DNA of 64,000 nucleotides from Solenopsis invicta (lineage: Eukaryota; Arthropoda; Insecta; Hymenoptera; Formicidae). Under the pieces are notes generated by a model, which was not told the DNA's origin, searched no databases, and saw only the letters and a program-made list of their open reading frames with translations. The DNA lies in the NCBI RefSeq assembly GCF_016802725.1, contig NC_052664.1, forward strand, positions 16,884,405 to 16,948,404, written 5' to 3'. Both the position numbers and the translations under genes were made by a program. Below, one piece after another: positions 1 through 9,700 of the stretch. Within the stretch, counting starts at the first letter, position 1; each line of letters opens with the position of its first letter.

Positions 1-510
1 AATATTTAATTGACATTATTTGGTAACTCTCAATATTCAGTAGCATCATCAAACTCCTTTTTCAATGTAACCATAAATAATTCCAACTGTTTAACATTGC
101 CTAGCGCTTAAGAAGAAAATTTAATTACCGCAATTAAAATAATTTTACATAACAGAGAGCATTGCAACGATAGTGTTTAGATCCTATAAAATTATATTGT
201 TCAGAAAAATATATATTTCGAAAACCATTTTTATAAAGAATCCCTGATACATAAGAAGAGATATAATGTAATTCATGATAATTCGTATAATCTCGACAAT
301 AGGAATATTTAATTGAATGCGACTTTTTCGTGCTTACACTATTCGCGTTTTATTGAATCGCGGTCGTGTCATTGCAATCCTTTGCAAGAAAGGCGGATTA
401 AATGACCGGTTGAATGTCGGAATCGCGCGTCGCGAGTCGCACATTAAACGCGAATGAAACTCGCTGGTCGCGCCGACCACACTGCTCGTAAAAACAAAGG
501 GACACGATGT

Positions 511-550
511 TATAAGAGAAGGTTGTCGTTAACAGTAGTCCTGAACAGTC
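511..550 (+). promoter_or_regulatory. weak candidate core promoter (TATA-like plus initiator-like)
   Basis: TATAAG begins at 511 inside the GC-richer pocket. Two initiator-like ACAGT motifs follow, with their A at 534 and 547, which are 23 and 36 bases downstream. The usual spacing is near 30, so neither fits exactly. No coding exon was found downstream. The call rests on motif spacing alone and could easily be chance. Confidence 0.1.
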
Positions 551-796
551 ATAGCCGCGGAATTGCGGAGCAACCATTTCTCGTTCTCGTCTTGTGCCGC
601 GCTCATATTCGAGTGTTTATGCTATCCAGTTAGTAGACACAGTGATATGTTTATCGTTTCGTTAATGCGATACTCGTTAAAGCTATAAAATATTTTATCG
701 CTTAATTAACGATCGTTGTGATGTCAGTTTGCGGAACTGATAAATCTCGCTTAGAAGACGAGTTAAACTATTTTACTGGATTAACATGCTGTGGCC

Positions 797-828
797 CCTC
801 CTCTCTTTCTCTCTCTTTTTCTCTCTCG
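797..828. repeat. imperfect CT/T-rich low-complexity run
   Basis: The + strand is almost purely pyrimidine here (CTCTCTTT and CTCTCTTTTT units). It is an interrupted CT microsatellite with no associated gene signal. Confidence 0.8.
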
Positions 829-911
829 CCGCATTTCTTAACATTTTCACGATGAAGTATTTGTTGCACAAAATCAAAAAATTTAATTTCAATATAACTC
901 TCTAATTTATG

Positions 912-1134
912 CACGGAAAGAACATTTTTACTGTAGCATCTAAACATTTAGATACAGATCAGATTTTATATTGGATTATCAAAATAATTATATGAGACGT
1001 TCAAACATGATAATACTGCTGCAAAAAATTTTGACATTCTAGCAATCAACTTAAACGTCCAATACAAATTTTTAATTATTCAACATAATTATTTTTATCA
1101 AATCTATGGATTTCAGCAAAATTATTCTTTCGTG
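912..1134. mobile_element. short inverted-repeat transposon (MITE), family A copy 1
   Basis: The left end reads CACGGAAAGAAC and the reverse complement of the right end reads CACGAAAGAATAA. Similarity continues inward for several tens of bases with gaps. The centre carries GCTGCAAAAAATTTTGACAT, which recurs almost unchanged in the copies at 41488-41738 and 60409-60639, followed by a conserved AAACGTCCAAT. The length (about 223 bp), terminal inverted repeats and lack of a coding frame fit a non-autonomous DNA transposon. A clean TA duplication is not visible at this copy, so the exact ends may be off by a few bases. Confidence 0.7.
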
Positions 1135-2373
1135 TGTATATTATTTATACCAGCATACAAATGTATTGAGTGTAGAATATACATAAGTGATTTTTTTTTA
1201 TCATTTTATAGATATACTGCCTATTTACAATTTTGTTTAAAAACACCTGAATTTAAATATCCAATAATATATATTGAAATTAATATACACATATTAAAAT
1301 GCGACTGATTGTTGCATAATAGACACAATTGGCCACAGTTAAGCAAGAAACATATAACCCATAAAATTATAATGCAGTGGATAGTCCGTACATTTTTCTA
1401 CATTAAACAAAAAAAAATATAAAATTTATGAAAAACTGTTTTACGTACATTTTTAAATCACGTCAAAAATTATTTGCATTTTTCTCGAGATAAATTTCGT
1501 ATGGGTTGGGACATTTCTTGCATAACTATGGCCAATTAATCCTTAATTCAAATGTATATATAAATAAATTTAAATTTTATATATAAATAATTTTAAATTT
1601 AAGTTAATATTTTTTTCCAACAAAAAATTGGCAAAAAACAGTACCGTGAGGAATTACGGGTAAGCGTATTATGTAATATATACGTTTCATACGTGTATAT
1701 ATGTAAAACGTGCAATACGTAAAATATGATTCTACTTACCAGCACGAAAAAATACAACGTATAATTTAAAATGCTTCCCATAAACTGTCGACGCTTCTAC
1801 CCAATTTTTATTCATAATTTCCACAATTTATGGATCGGAGAGTGAAATATCTCGTCGCATATGCGAACGTTCGCTTAAAAACGCATTCGGAACGAACTGC
1901 ATGGAATTTTCATGATGCAATGCGGTACGCCGCGTTCGTCTATCCCGGTAAATTTACATCCCGTTATTACAGCGGTATTTCGGAGCCATATGTTTGTCGC
2001 GTCCCGCGTTTCATCATCCAATACGAGAGCTGTTTGTCTTCCCCCATGTCGACGTTAAATCTGATATTAGGATGGGCGTATGTGTTCACTCGTCAATAGT
2101 CCGAGTGCAACGACAAACCTATCGATTGTCTGTAAAGTCGATTTTGTAATTTAGATCGATGCACGGGCCCGGTTGCTTTTGATGCCGCTATATTGTATCA
2201 GCAACGCAACGAAACCGAATATTTCGCCGATGGTTGAATCACAGGATGATCAATCACCGTGCACCCGCATCGCATTTAACGCTCTAAAATGCCATATGAA
2301 TAAAATATATACTGAACGATCACGCATTATTTGCATGATATCTTCAAGCATTCGATAATATCGAAATCTGTTT
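1135..2373. other. AT-rich non-coding DNA
   Basis: Mostly poly-A/T and TATA-rich sequence up to about 1740, then a more balanced stretch at 1830-2360. A 90-codon frame at 1830-2099 on the + strand shows no recognisable motif. The only exon-like signal is the minus-strand ATG-to-donor segment at 1740-1815, listed separately. Confidence 0.5.
1740..1815 (-). other. weak candidate first coding exon (ATG to splice donor)
   Basis: On the minus strand an ATG at 1815-1813 opens a frame of 25 codons plus one base that stays open until CTG|GTAAGTAG at 1740/1739, a near-consensus splice donor. An in-frame TAA lies five codons upstream of the ATG. The peptide (MNKNWVEAST...) matches no family I know. 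ATG-plus-donor pairs this short arise by chance many times in 64 kb. Confidence 0.1.
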
Positions 2374-2423
2374 CTTTGGATTTTGATATCGTCAGAATTT
2401 TCTGACGATATCAAAATCCAAAG
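2374..2423. repeat. perfect 24-bp inverted repeat, 2-nt loop
   Basis: Bases 2374-2397 (starting CTTTGGATTTTGATATCG) are repeated exactly, as the reverse complement, at 2400-2423, separated only by TT. RNA from either strand would fold into an uninterrupted 24-bp stem. There is no target-site duplication and no second copy in the window. Perfect arms imply recent origin or active maintenance. Confidence 0.9.
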
Positions 2424-2903
2424 TGCTACGGCTGATAAGGCTTAGGTGATAAGGCTTTATTTGATAAGTACTTTTTACTAAATTATTAACAACATATCTT
2501 TCAATTCTTTCATAATTTATAAGTTGAGTGTATACAGTGACTTTGTTGCAGTAATATGTTTTCGACAAAATTAGAGCATACATACATTAAAACTGAAACA
2601 CGCAATGTTTCAAAGATACGACTTGTCGATTGGCCATATCAATATTTTGGTTATCTGTTTTTGAGAACCGACATAAATTGACGGTAGTACCGGTAGGCAT
2701 GAAATAGAAATACAGAACCGAACGAAAGCGAGTCACGAAATATACAATAACAGAATTACTATCGAAACACTGCACGAGAGAAGATACAATATATTCGCTT
2801 GCGAGCATATTTTGAAAAGAATCATATTTTTTTTTTTTTTAGTACAGGTATTTCGTCTAGTTGATAAAAATATTTACTAAAATAATTCAAAAAATTCTGA
2901 CCT

Positions 2904-2962
2904 CATAAACTATTTAATAAAAAACGTATATATATATATACACGTTTTTTTATTAAATAGTT

Positions 2963-2966
<4 letters not shown>
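2904..2966. repeat. inverted repeat with a TA-rich loop
   Basis: The left arm from 2904 (CATAAACTATTTAATA...) and the right arm ending at 2966 are reverse complements over about 23 bp, with one extra T in the right arm. The loop is a run of alternating TA. The right arm runs directly into the long TA microsatellite at 2967-3005. Confidence 0.85.

Positions 2967-3005
<39 letters not shown>
2967..3005. repeat. (TA)n microsatellite
   Basis: About 39 bp of uninterrupted TA, immediately after an inverted repeat. The tract is self-complementary and prone to extrusion and length change. Confidence 0.95.
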
Positions 3006-3012
<7 letters not shown>

Positions 3013-3779
3013 CTTTTTTTTACTTTTAAATAAAAGAAAAGTTTCATCGGGCAAAACGGGTAGCAAAGATTGCTACCGCAGGATACAACTAGCATAAAAT
3101 AGTAGCGTAAGTACAATGAGATAATGAATCGGGAGGACAAACGATATCGCAGGTAAGATGCTGCGGTTTTTAAAGTAAATTACTGTCTCAGTACCGGCGC
3201 CGCCACTTTGGCGCGATGGGTAATAGTGAATCATGCATCGTTTATGTCTCGTAAAGCGCTGCGAATGGATAGAGGATGCGCGCGAAGGCATTTGTCGCTT
3301 CGCGAAATCGCCGTAAGCTGGCTTATTTTATTCAACTGTAATAAACGTATCTTAGACTCTTATTTATCGACCAATGATATACTATTTTTCTTTTCGCAAC
3401 TCATCGCTGCAACTTGTAGCTTCCTATTGAGAACTAAATAATAAAATCTTCGTGTAACTCGTAGATAAGATAAGCGTTATGGTTCACGTATAATCGCGCT
3501 CGTAAACAGCTATGACTTCTTGAGAAACTTGTGCTTCTCAATCGCGCAAACAAATTGAGAAATTGAAAGAAAAAAAAATAAAATAAAAATGACGTATGAA
3601 CAAAAATCAATGTATACCTTTGAGTTTACAATTAATCGTGAATATAAAACATTTAAACTATTATATTTCGATGACGATATACCACACTGAGAGAAAGAGA
3701 AGTATTTGTGATTATAATTGTGCGGTTTAAGAGCTTTATTTTTTTATAGTACAACTACTATAATGTTAATAATAACAAC

Positions 3780-3904
3780 TAAGAGTGTGCGGGTACCCGA
3801 GGTTCGGGTTAGGATGGGAATTTTTTTCGGAATCGGGACCTGAAAGTTTGTTAAGTTCGGATGTCCGAAAAATTTCGGGTACCCGTAAGTTTCGGGTACC
3901 CGTA
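3780..3904. mobile_element. 125-bp insert with repeated GGGTACCC palindromes
   Basis: The segment contains CGGGTACCCG-type palindromes near its left end (3790-3799) and twice near its right end, plus interior variants such as GTTCGGGTTAGG and GTTCGGATGTCC. It is bounded by the same 13 bases, TAATAATAACAAC, at 3767-3779 and 3905-3917, which looks like a target-site duplication. It is much richer in G and C than its AT-rich surroundings. No coding frame is present. Thirteen bases exceeds the 8 bp typical of hAT or the TA of mariner, so the mechanism is unclear. Confidence 0.6.
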
Positions 3905-3973
3905 TAATAATAACAACCTTAGGTCTGTGTCTTTTATCAACTATAAAAAAATTTTACGGTAAATAATAATTTC

Positions 3974-4019
3974 AAGTGTTAATACAGTAAAATATCAAGT
4001 GTTAATACAGTAAAATATC
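3974..4019. repeat. 23-bp tandem duplication
   Basis: A 23-bp unit starting AAGTGTTAATACAG occurs twice with no difference at 3974-3996 and 3997-4019, followed by a partial third start. It is a recent slippage or duplication event in AT-rich DNA. Confidence 0.95.
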
Positions 4020-4411
4020 AAGATATCAATGGTAAAAATAAAATATTTTTATTTAACAAATGCAATCACAATTATAGTGAATATTATTAACTGTTTTTTC
4101 AAATAGCTGCTCATTATTTACGTAGTAACAAATAGCTACGATTTAAATAGTTAAAACTACTATAAACTGTTACCAACAATGACTATAAATTACAATTAAA
4201 TTATAATAAATTATAGTCAATAATTGCAACTAATTTTTTCTCTCATTTGTGCACACAGAGAATATGATATGTTAGAAAGCAATTTATTCTTAATTTACTA
4301 ATATCCTATTGATTAGAAAGCTCTAACAAAAATGTATCCAAGAATTCTTTATTAAATAATTACGTTTAATTTTTTTCCGTAGCACGTGTAACGAATGATA
4401 TTGCAGTTTGT

Positions 4412-4524
4412 GAAATATGAGAAGAAAGACTTTTTACGAGCTCGAAGAACGAGAGCGAAAACAACCGTGGATAACGACGCGGCCAGTAATGTCACAAAAA
4501 TAATACAAAGCTAAAGAACTCGCA
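4412..4524. repeat. copy 1 of a duplicated 115-bp block
   Basis: This block reappears in the same orientation at 6106-6222. Over the best-aligned 86 bases I count 14 differences. Both copies share GAGCTCGAAGAACGAGAG and CAGTAATGTCAC. The reverse strand of both can be read as a hydrophobic stretch followed by basic residues (this copy VTLLAASLST..FALVLRARKK). Here the frame is broken upstream by a TAG and a 4-base length difference. Differences fall 3/5/6 over codon positions 1/2/3, which gives only weak support for coding. Confidence 0.75.
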
Positions 4525-4860
4525 CTTAAACATGTCGCTTTTCGTTATCGTTTAAAGGAAGATTTGAACGGTGATTACATTTACAGGCGGAGGCACAAAT
4601 AGCATGAAAGAAAGATAGATCACAAAAGAGAGATACCTTATTTTCAGTATTATTAACATCGTTCCGCAAACTTATCGGAGAGAGAAGTGGTAAACTTTAC
4701 GACGAAGAGACGATAGTATCAGTGCGGGTTAACGCTTTCGAGGTATCATGCGGTTGTTTCGCGTACACGGAACAAACGTTGCGTGAGCTTTATGCTCGCG
4801 TAAACAGGTTGTATACGCGTGGGCGTCCTCGATGCCATCAAAAGGCGTCATCTCGACCAG

Positions 4861-4878
4861 TCGTCGTCGTCGTCGTCG
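4861..4878. repeat. (TCG)6 trinucleotide microsatellite
   Basis: Six TCG units lie in a CpG-rich stretch. A second, similar GTC run lies at 13208-13226. No convincing coding frame uses it as a homopolymeric amino-acid tract. Confidence 0.95.
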
Positions 4879-5338
4879 CCACCGCCGTCCCCGACAACGA
4901 CCACTCATGAGAAACCGACGCGGTATGATTTACGACGCGACGTGAATTTCAGTCCGTACGTGGACTTGTCTTCTCGCATGTCCGTGCGCAGGAAAGCGGT
5001 CTGTCCTTCCGTGCATAACCGGCCATTAAGCGACCATCGGCTATCAGATTCGATAGCCTGACTTAAGCTTAAGTAGCACGCCTGATGCCGCGAGTGATAC
5101 TTCTTGCGGCAAGAACGACAAGTTCCTTCACGCCAAATGATCGTAGCTTCACGTACTACATTTATGCAAATTTGCGCGAATTTAAGTTACAAAAATTATT
5201 AAACATTTTTGTCTCATACAGAAATGATCGAAACAGAGCGAAAAAATCATCTGCCGGGTTATTGCGACGTGATCAATGATATACGATTGATCGGAAGATG
5301 ATTACTTAATAATATAATGAATAATTTTATTATTTCTA

Positions 5339-5586
5339 CACTGAAAGTGTCTTGTGACATTCAGTAGTAGAAATCTGACCGATTTAACCAGTACGCCTGT
5401 TCGAAAATAAATCAATCAGAAATGATTGATCATTGAAGAAATTATCGGGTTATAGAACGCTCTAATTATAAAATCTCAAGTCTATTATAGTAACTAGAAA
5501 TTCTACTTGGTTTCACCAAAAACGCACTTGATGAACGCATTATATGTCTTATCGATATATGAAAATCATTTTTCTTTCTTTTTTAG
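5339..5586 (+). mobile_element. short inverted-repeat transposon (MITE), family B copy 1
   Basis: The left end is TA|CACTGAAAG. The right end has decayed (a T-rich run ending near TTTTTTAG at 5586). Internal sequence, including TAGAAATCTG, CTAATTATAAAATCTC and GGTTTCACCAAAA, reappears in inverse orientation at 14585-14805. Two colinear copies over more than 200 bp establish a dispersed family. No coding frame is present. Confidence 0.7.
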
Positions 5587-5845
5587 TAAATATTATTATA
5601 CACATAACATTAAACTAGTTTTATATAATTCATACATCTATTAAAATTGCTAAAAATAAGATAAAAAAAATAAAGATTCAGATAAATTTTACTTTATAAT
5701 ATCACGTCCTTGCAATATATGCATATGTTTATTTGAATTTTTATTATATCTCTAAATTGTAATTCTTAGCGTCAGCGTACGTATATTATTGTATACAATT
5801 ATCTGTCCGATCAGTATAAAATCTCTATTATAAGATCTATGAATC

Positions 5846-6223
5846 TCAACACTCTAGAACGACAATAAATTCGAAAGAATCGATATAAAGAGCAGAAAGA
5901 AATAAATACAAATTTCGGCAAGAACTCGAGGGAAACGGTATTTGTGTCGCAACCACCTCCGCTCTTTTCTCCTGTTGCTCGTCGCTACCTCGGCTGCGAA
6001 GACCTTGCCATTTATGCGAACCCTCTTCGATGCCGTGGTAGTAAAGTGAGTCATGACCGTGAATCATCGAGATGGCTCCGTGTTCGCTACGACCCTCGCT
6101 GACCGCGAAATATGAGAAGGAGCGCTTTCTGCGAGCTCGAAGAACGAGAGCATAAACGACTATGGATAATGACGAGTCCAGTAATGTCACGAAAGTAACG
6201 CAGTAGGTACTAAAGAAATGCAT
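5846..6223 (-). other. 125-codon open frame over a duplicated block, coding status unknown
   Basis: A minus-strand ATG at 6223 opens 125 codons. Residues about 11-27 are hydrophobic (VTLLDSSLSIVVYALVL) and are followed by basic RARRKR, which would suit a single membrane-spanning segment with a cytoplasmic positive flank. A second hydrophobic patch ends the frame. The first 35 residues overlap the block duplicated at 4412-4524, whose frame is broken. I recognise no family and see no strong splice signals. The start abuts the MITE at 6255-6525. A remnant exon of a membrane protein is possible, but chance is equally likely. Confidence 0.2.
6106..6222. repeat. copy 2 of a duplicated 115-bp block
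   Basis: The direct-repeat partner of 4412-4524, 1.7 kb away and about 84% identical over the core 86 bases. Similarity stops at both sides, so the duplicated unit is this block rather than a larger segment. It could be a fragment of an unknown dispersed repeat or a paralogous exon pair. Confidence 0.75.
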
Positions 6224-6254
6224 TTCACAACTGACAACAAGAAATTCATCTCTA

Positions 6255-6525
6255 CACTAAAAAAAAAAAAAGAAAGAGTTTAGTAATAACAACCAAACTT
6301 AGATGATAGCAAGTTTTTGGGGAAATAATTTCAATTAAATGTTAGATTAATATAACGAAATATTTAGTAATATTTAGAAACCGTTTGACTACTATTATTA
6401 TATTTGGTTTCTCTATTAATATAATCATTAAAATATTATCAAATATTCGTTTACATTAACTAAACATTTAAATAAAATTATTTCACCGAGGCTTGATTAT
6501 TATTATCAAACTATTTTTTACAATG
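6255..6525. mobile_element. short inverted-repeat transposon (MITE), family C
   Basis: Flanking TA occurs at 6253-6254 and 6526-6527. The left end CACTAAAAAAAAAAAAG and the reverse-complemented right end CATTGTAAAAAATAG begin imperfect inverted repeats of roughly 85-100 bp. Shared inner blocks include AAATAATTT and TTAGATTAATATAACGAAT against TTAGTTAATGTAAACGAAT. The length is 271 bp with no coding frame. TA flanks fit a Tc1/mariner-type origin. Confidence 0.7.
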
Positions 6526-6708
6526 TAAAAATGTATCTCTAAAGTAACATAACGCTAAGATATCACAATTCCATTATCGCTAACTATAAACAGTCACATT
6601 TAGCCCATAATTCTATCATGTAGCTTATGGAAGTCATATTAAATTGCTTGACGTAATGCACGATATATTTTATCAGTGGAGCTGAATTTAATTCATTTTC
6701 GCATTGTG

Positions 6709-6743
6709 CTCTCTCTCTCTCTCTCTCCCTTCTCCCCCCCCCC
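6709..6743. repeat. CT microsatellite followed by a C10 run
   Basis: About 19 bp of CT alternation, a short mixed stretch, then ten consecutive C at 6734-6743. It is simple low-complexity DNA. Confidence 0.9.
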
Positions 6744-6779
6744 TTCCCTCCTTTACAGAAATCCCGCAAAAATTGTACC

Positions 6780-9700
6780 ATTTGCTCGAAAAATATTGAA
6801 ATATACTTGCGCGTTTGTGCAAGCCTAGAGGCGCTGTCGCAAACAATAGATGAAAATAAAAAAAAAACAGTATTTGATACCTCTATACATTAATAATATT
6901 TATAAATGTATTATAAATTTTTCGAACAACCTATTCTCCTTTTTGCTCACGTGAATAAGCTTCGTTTCCGAATATTTTTTCACTTCCAACCATTTTTTAT
7001 CTTTCTCGGAGTCTCAAGCTAGCGGTTGCTTTCTGACAAATTCCCAAACGGGAGACACATGTCTGAAAGATCGACTGCATAAATTCTCCTGTCGCAGCGA
7101 GCCATCGAGGAGAACCTGAAACCTCTGTGAATTTATTCGTTCTCGCTGTAGGATCTTCGAAATGAGAGGCAAACGCGTGCAACGGGATAGCATTTTTTTA
7201 GCTCTCACAATATTGTGTTTTAAAGATATACGAGAAAGACATGGCCGTCTTCTTTCTCTTTTCATTTTTTATCCTTTAATAAAAATACTGCTGCTCCTGA
7301 AAGCTGAATTTCGCGTTTCTCTCGCGGCAATCAGTTACCCCATCATCGAGGAAACTTCATCTCACATCCGGGCGTACGGAAACGGTCGATGATAGACAGA
7401 TCATTACATCGATCACAGAAAATAACGAGGAATTTTTCATATGTAAAAGTTAAACCCCAATACATTGGGATTCTAAGAGGCAATTTGTGAATACAAATTA
7501 GTAATTACGCTAATGTTTGATATTTGCTTCATGGAGACATATACATGCATGTGTAAAAAGTAGAAGGATCTTTCTCCACCATTGACGTGGAAGATCTTTT
7601 TCCACCATTCGTTTTCTGTGGAACGAATCGTAAAAGTTTGGATCTATTCTGCGTCCTAAATCCTATGTAAATCCGCTCGCTGGATGGACGCGGAGTGACG
7701 GGAGAAACGCACGCAGAGAAATCCTCCTTTTTATCGCGCGAAACTGACACGCAACTGCTGCGAATTAATAACAAAATAAAACGAACGCGACGCGTTGACG
7801 TTTCATCGCTCACGCGCATTTTCCAACGACCGGAAATTTCTGCGACGTAATCCTGAGAGAAGCTCGATACACACGTTGCTGAAACGAGACTGGCGCGCTT
7901 TTCGAAGACGATCCGACAGAGAATCATTCGACGGCGTAGATACGACCGCGCGCACGAGAGGCGAGAATTTTCGCTAAGCGAAGGAAGCTCGCACACTACC
8001 CGCGAATGTATATCATGAGCACCGTTTCCGCGGCGGGTTGTGTGCTGCAAGACCCGACGTTCCTTTTCCGAAATGTCTCCGCGTTTTCTCTTTACGCGCC
8101 GAGATAAAAGACGCCCTGGGAATTTACAGAGAAGAGGCGATACCTACCACTCTCCACAAGTGTTCTTGAATTTCACTGCGAGACAGTTTTTGTTTTCGTT
8201 TTCCATACTTTTCAAGATATTGTCGTACCAGGAGATATATTCGAGGAGGTAATAAGCGGTCTTGAATATTTAATAAGATTTTCTCTTTAGATTTTGCTTT
8301 TAATAGTTTGCTTCGCACAAATGGAATTTACGATAAATTAAAACGTTTAAGATGGAACACGGCATACAATAAATTACTTATTAATAATAATTCTTGCGTA
8401 AAATAAAATTGCGTATTTTATACGACTCTGTTGATACTTCCGAAAACATTAACCAGAAATTTGTAAAACAAAAATCGTCATCGTATTTCGAGACTTTCGT
8501 ACTTTCGAGAATAAAGATATTATTCACACACGATGTAAAACTTCATAACAGCATTAAACTTAATAGGGCAGCAAGGTACGTATTTCCCCGTAACTTCTAT
8601 GTAAATAGAATTGGTGAGAAATGGATCGCGCGAAAACGTGAGATCAAGCTCGAAATATTTACACCTACGATGTACATCTGCGATGAATTATAATGTAAGC
8701 AACTTTGAACCAATTTTATTTTAATAAGAAGCACATCGATATTTAAAAACGCAATGAAATAAATATTATTTGCAAATTCTGCTTTTTCATAAAAAAATGT
8801 TATTTAATTTCGAATATAATAAAATTCACATCCACGCGAAATATATCACAAAATTGAAATATGATTTTCCAATATTTTCCTTTTAACTCGTGAATAATCA
8901 CCTGGTTTCTTTTGCGTAAACAATCACCTAGGATGTTTTCTAGAACCCAATTAAAAATCAGTATTATTATTTTCACATTGTACATTATTGATTGCTCTGT
9001 AATTTACCTCACTTTTTACACGTTATTATTTGCATACATTTATTTAATTCAATATTTTCTGAAAAAAATGTAAAGAGAAATTGAAAAAGAAATATACATA
9101 GAGATTCTCGAGCAGTGAAAAAACTTACTATGATGAATTTTAATTTCTCGCTGATAGTGTAAAAAATCGTTCCATCATATTCGAGTTAAATGAGTTATTA
9201 AAAGAGATAAAATTATTACATCATTACGTTAACAGTGATAAGATACGCACTCGTGATAATCAAGAGACTCAAGTATTGATTAATAAATACCGTGATAAAA
9301 ATCATAAGATAACACGATTTCGCTTATAAAATTGTCCGGCGGCAGGGAGTATCTCAATAAAAAAGCCAGTGTTTTTCTCGGTGCACTTCCTTTTTTCCTC
9401 GAAAGTTCCTGCGGGTCGCGGAGGTCTCTCTTTACTATGCAAGAGCGCTTCACGAACTGCTCCCGTCATAAACTCTAAACTCTATAAGCTGTACGCACGC
9501 GGCATGGGTGGGACTGTGCTACGACCGCTTGTCTCCTTCTCGGCTTCGTCGAAGTAAATTATGGAAAAGCCGTGAAAGCCATGCGAAGAGGAGCTCCGCG
9601 AAGATCGACGGGACATAAACGTCGGGCGTAGCGCCGATCCTTTGAATTTGCAAGCGGATGTGCTCGTTCTGTATCATGCTATCGAATAAATCCGATAAAT

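Larger units (their letters stand above)
1..911. other. non-coding DNA with a GC-richer pocket
   Basis: No open frame of useful length is present. Bases 1-340 are strongly AT-rich. Bases 340-620 are visibly richer in G, C and CpG (many TCGCG and GCGA motifs), as seen at promoters or enhancers in AT-rich insect genomes. A pyrimidine run follows at 797-828 and AT-rich DNA resumes. A weak core-promoter reading of 511-550 is listed separately. Nothing else was recognised. Confidence 0.5.
3685..4251. mobile_element. possible decayed inverted-repeat element carrying a nested insert
   Basis: The left edge reads CACTGAGAGAAAGAGAAG and the right edge, reverse-complemented, reads CACAAATGAGAGAAAAAATT. 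Both resemble the termini of the foldback elements at 55480-55803 and 58643-58907. Internal pairing is poor, and the body has been altered by the 125-bp insert at 3780-3904 and a tandem duplication at 3974-4019. No TA duplication is visible. It could be two unrelated pieces. Confidence 0.35.

Noticed and set aside
7529..8050. 173-codon minus-strand frame
   Set aside because: Overlapped by a plus-strand frame, no ATG context or motif, and the composition is as expected for a CpG-rich pocket.
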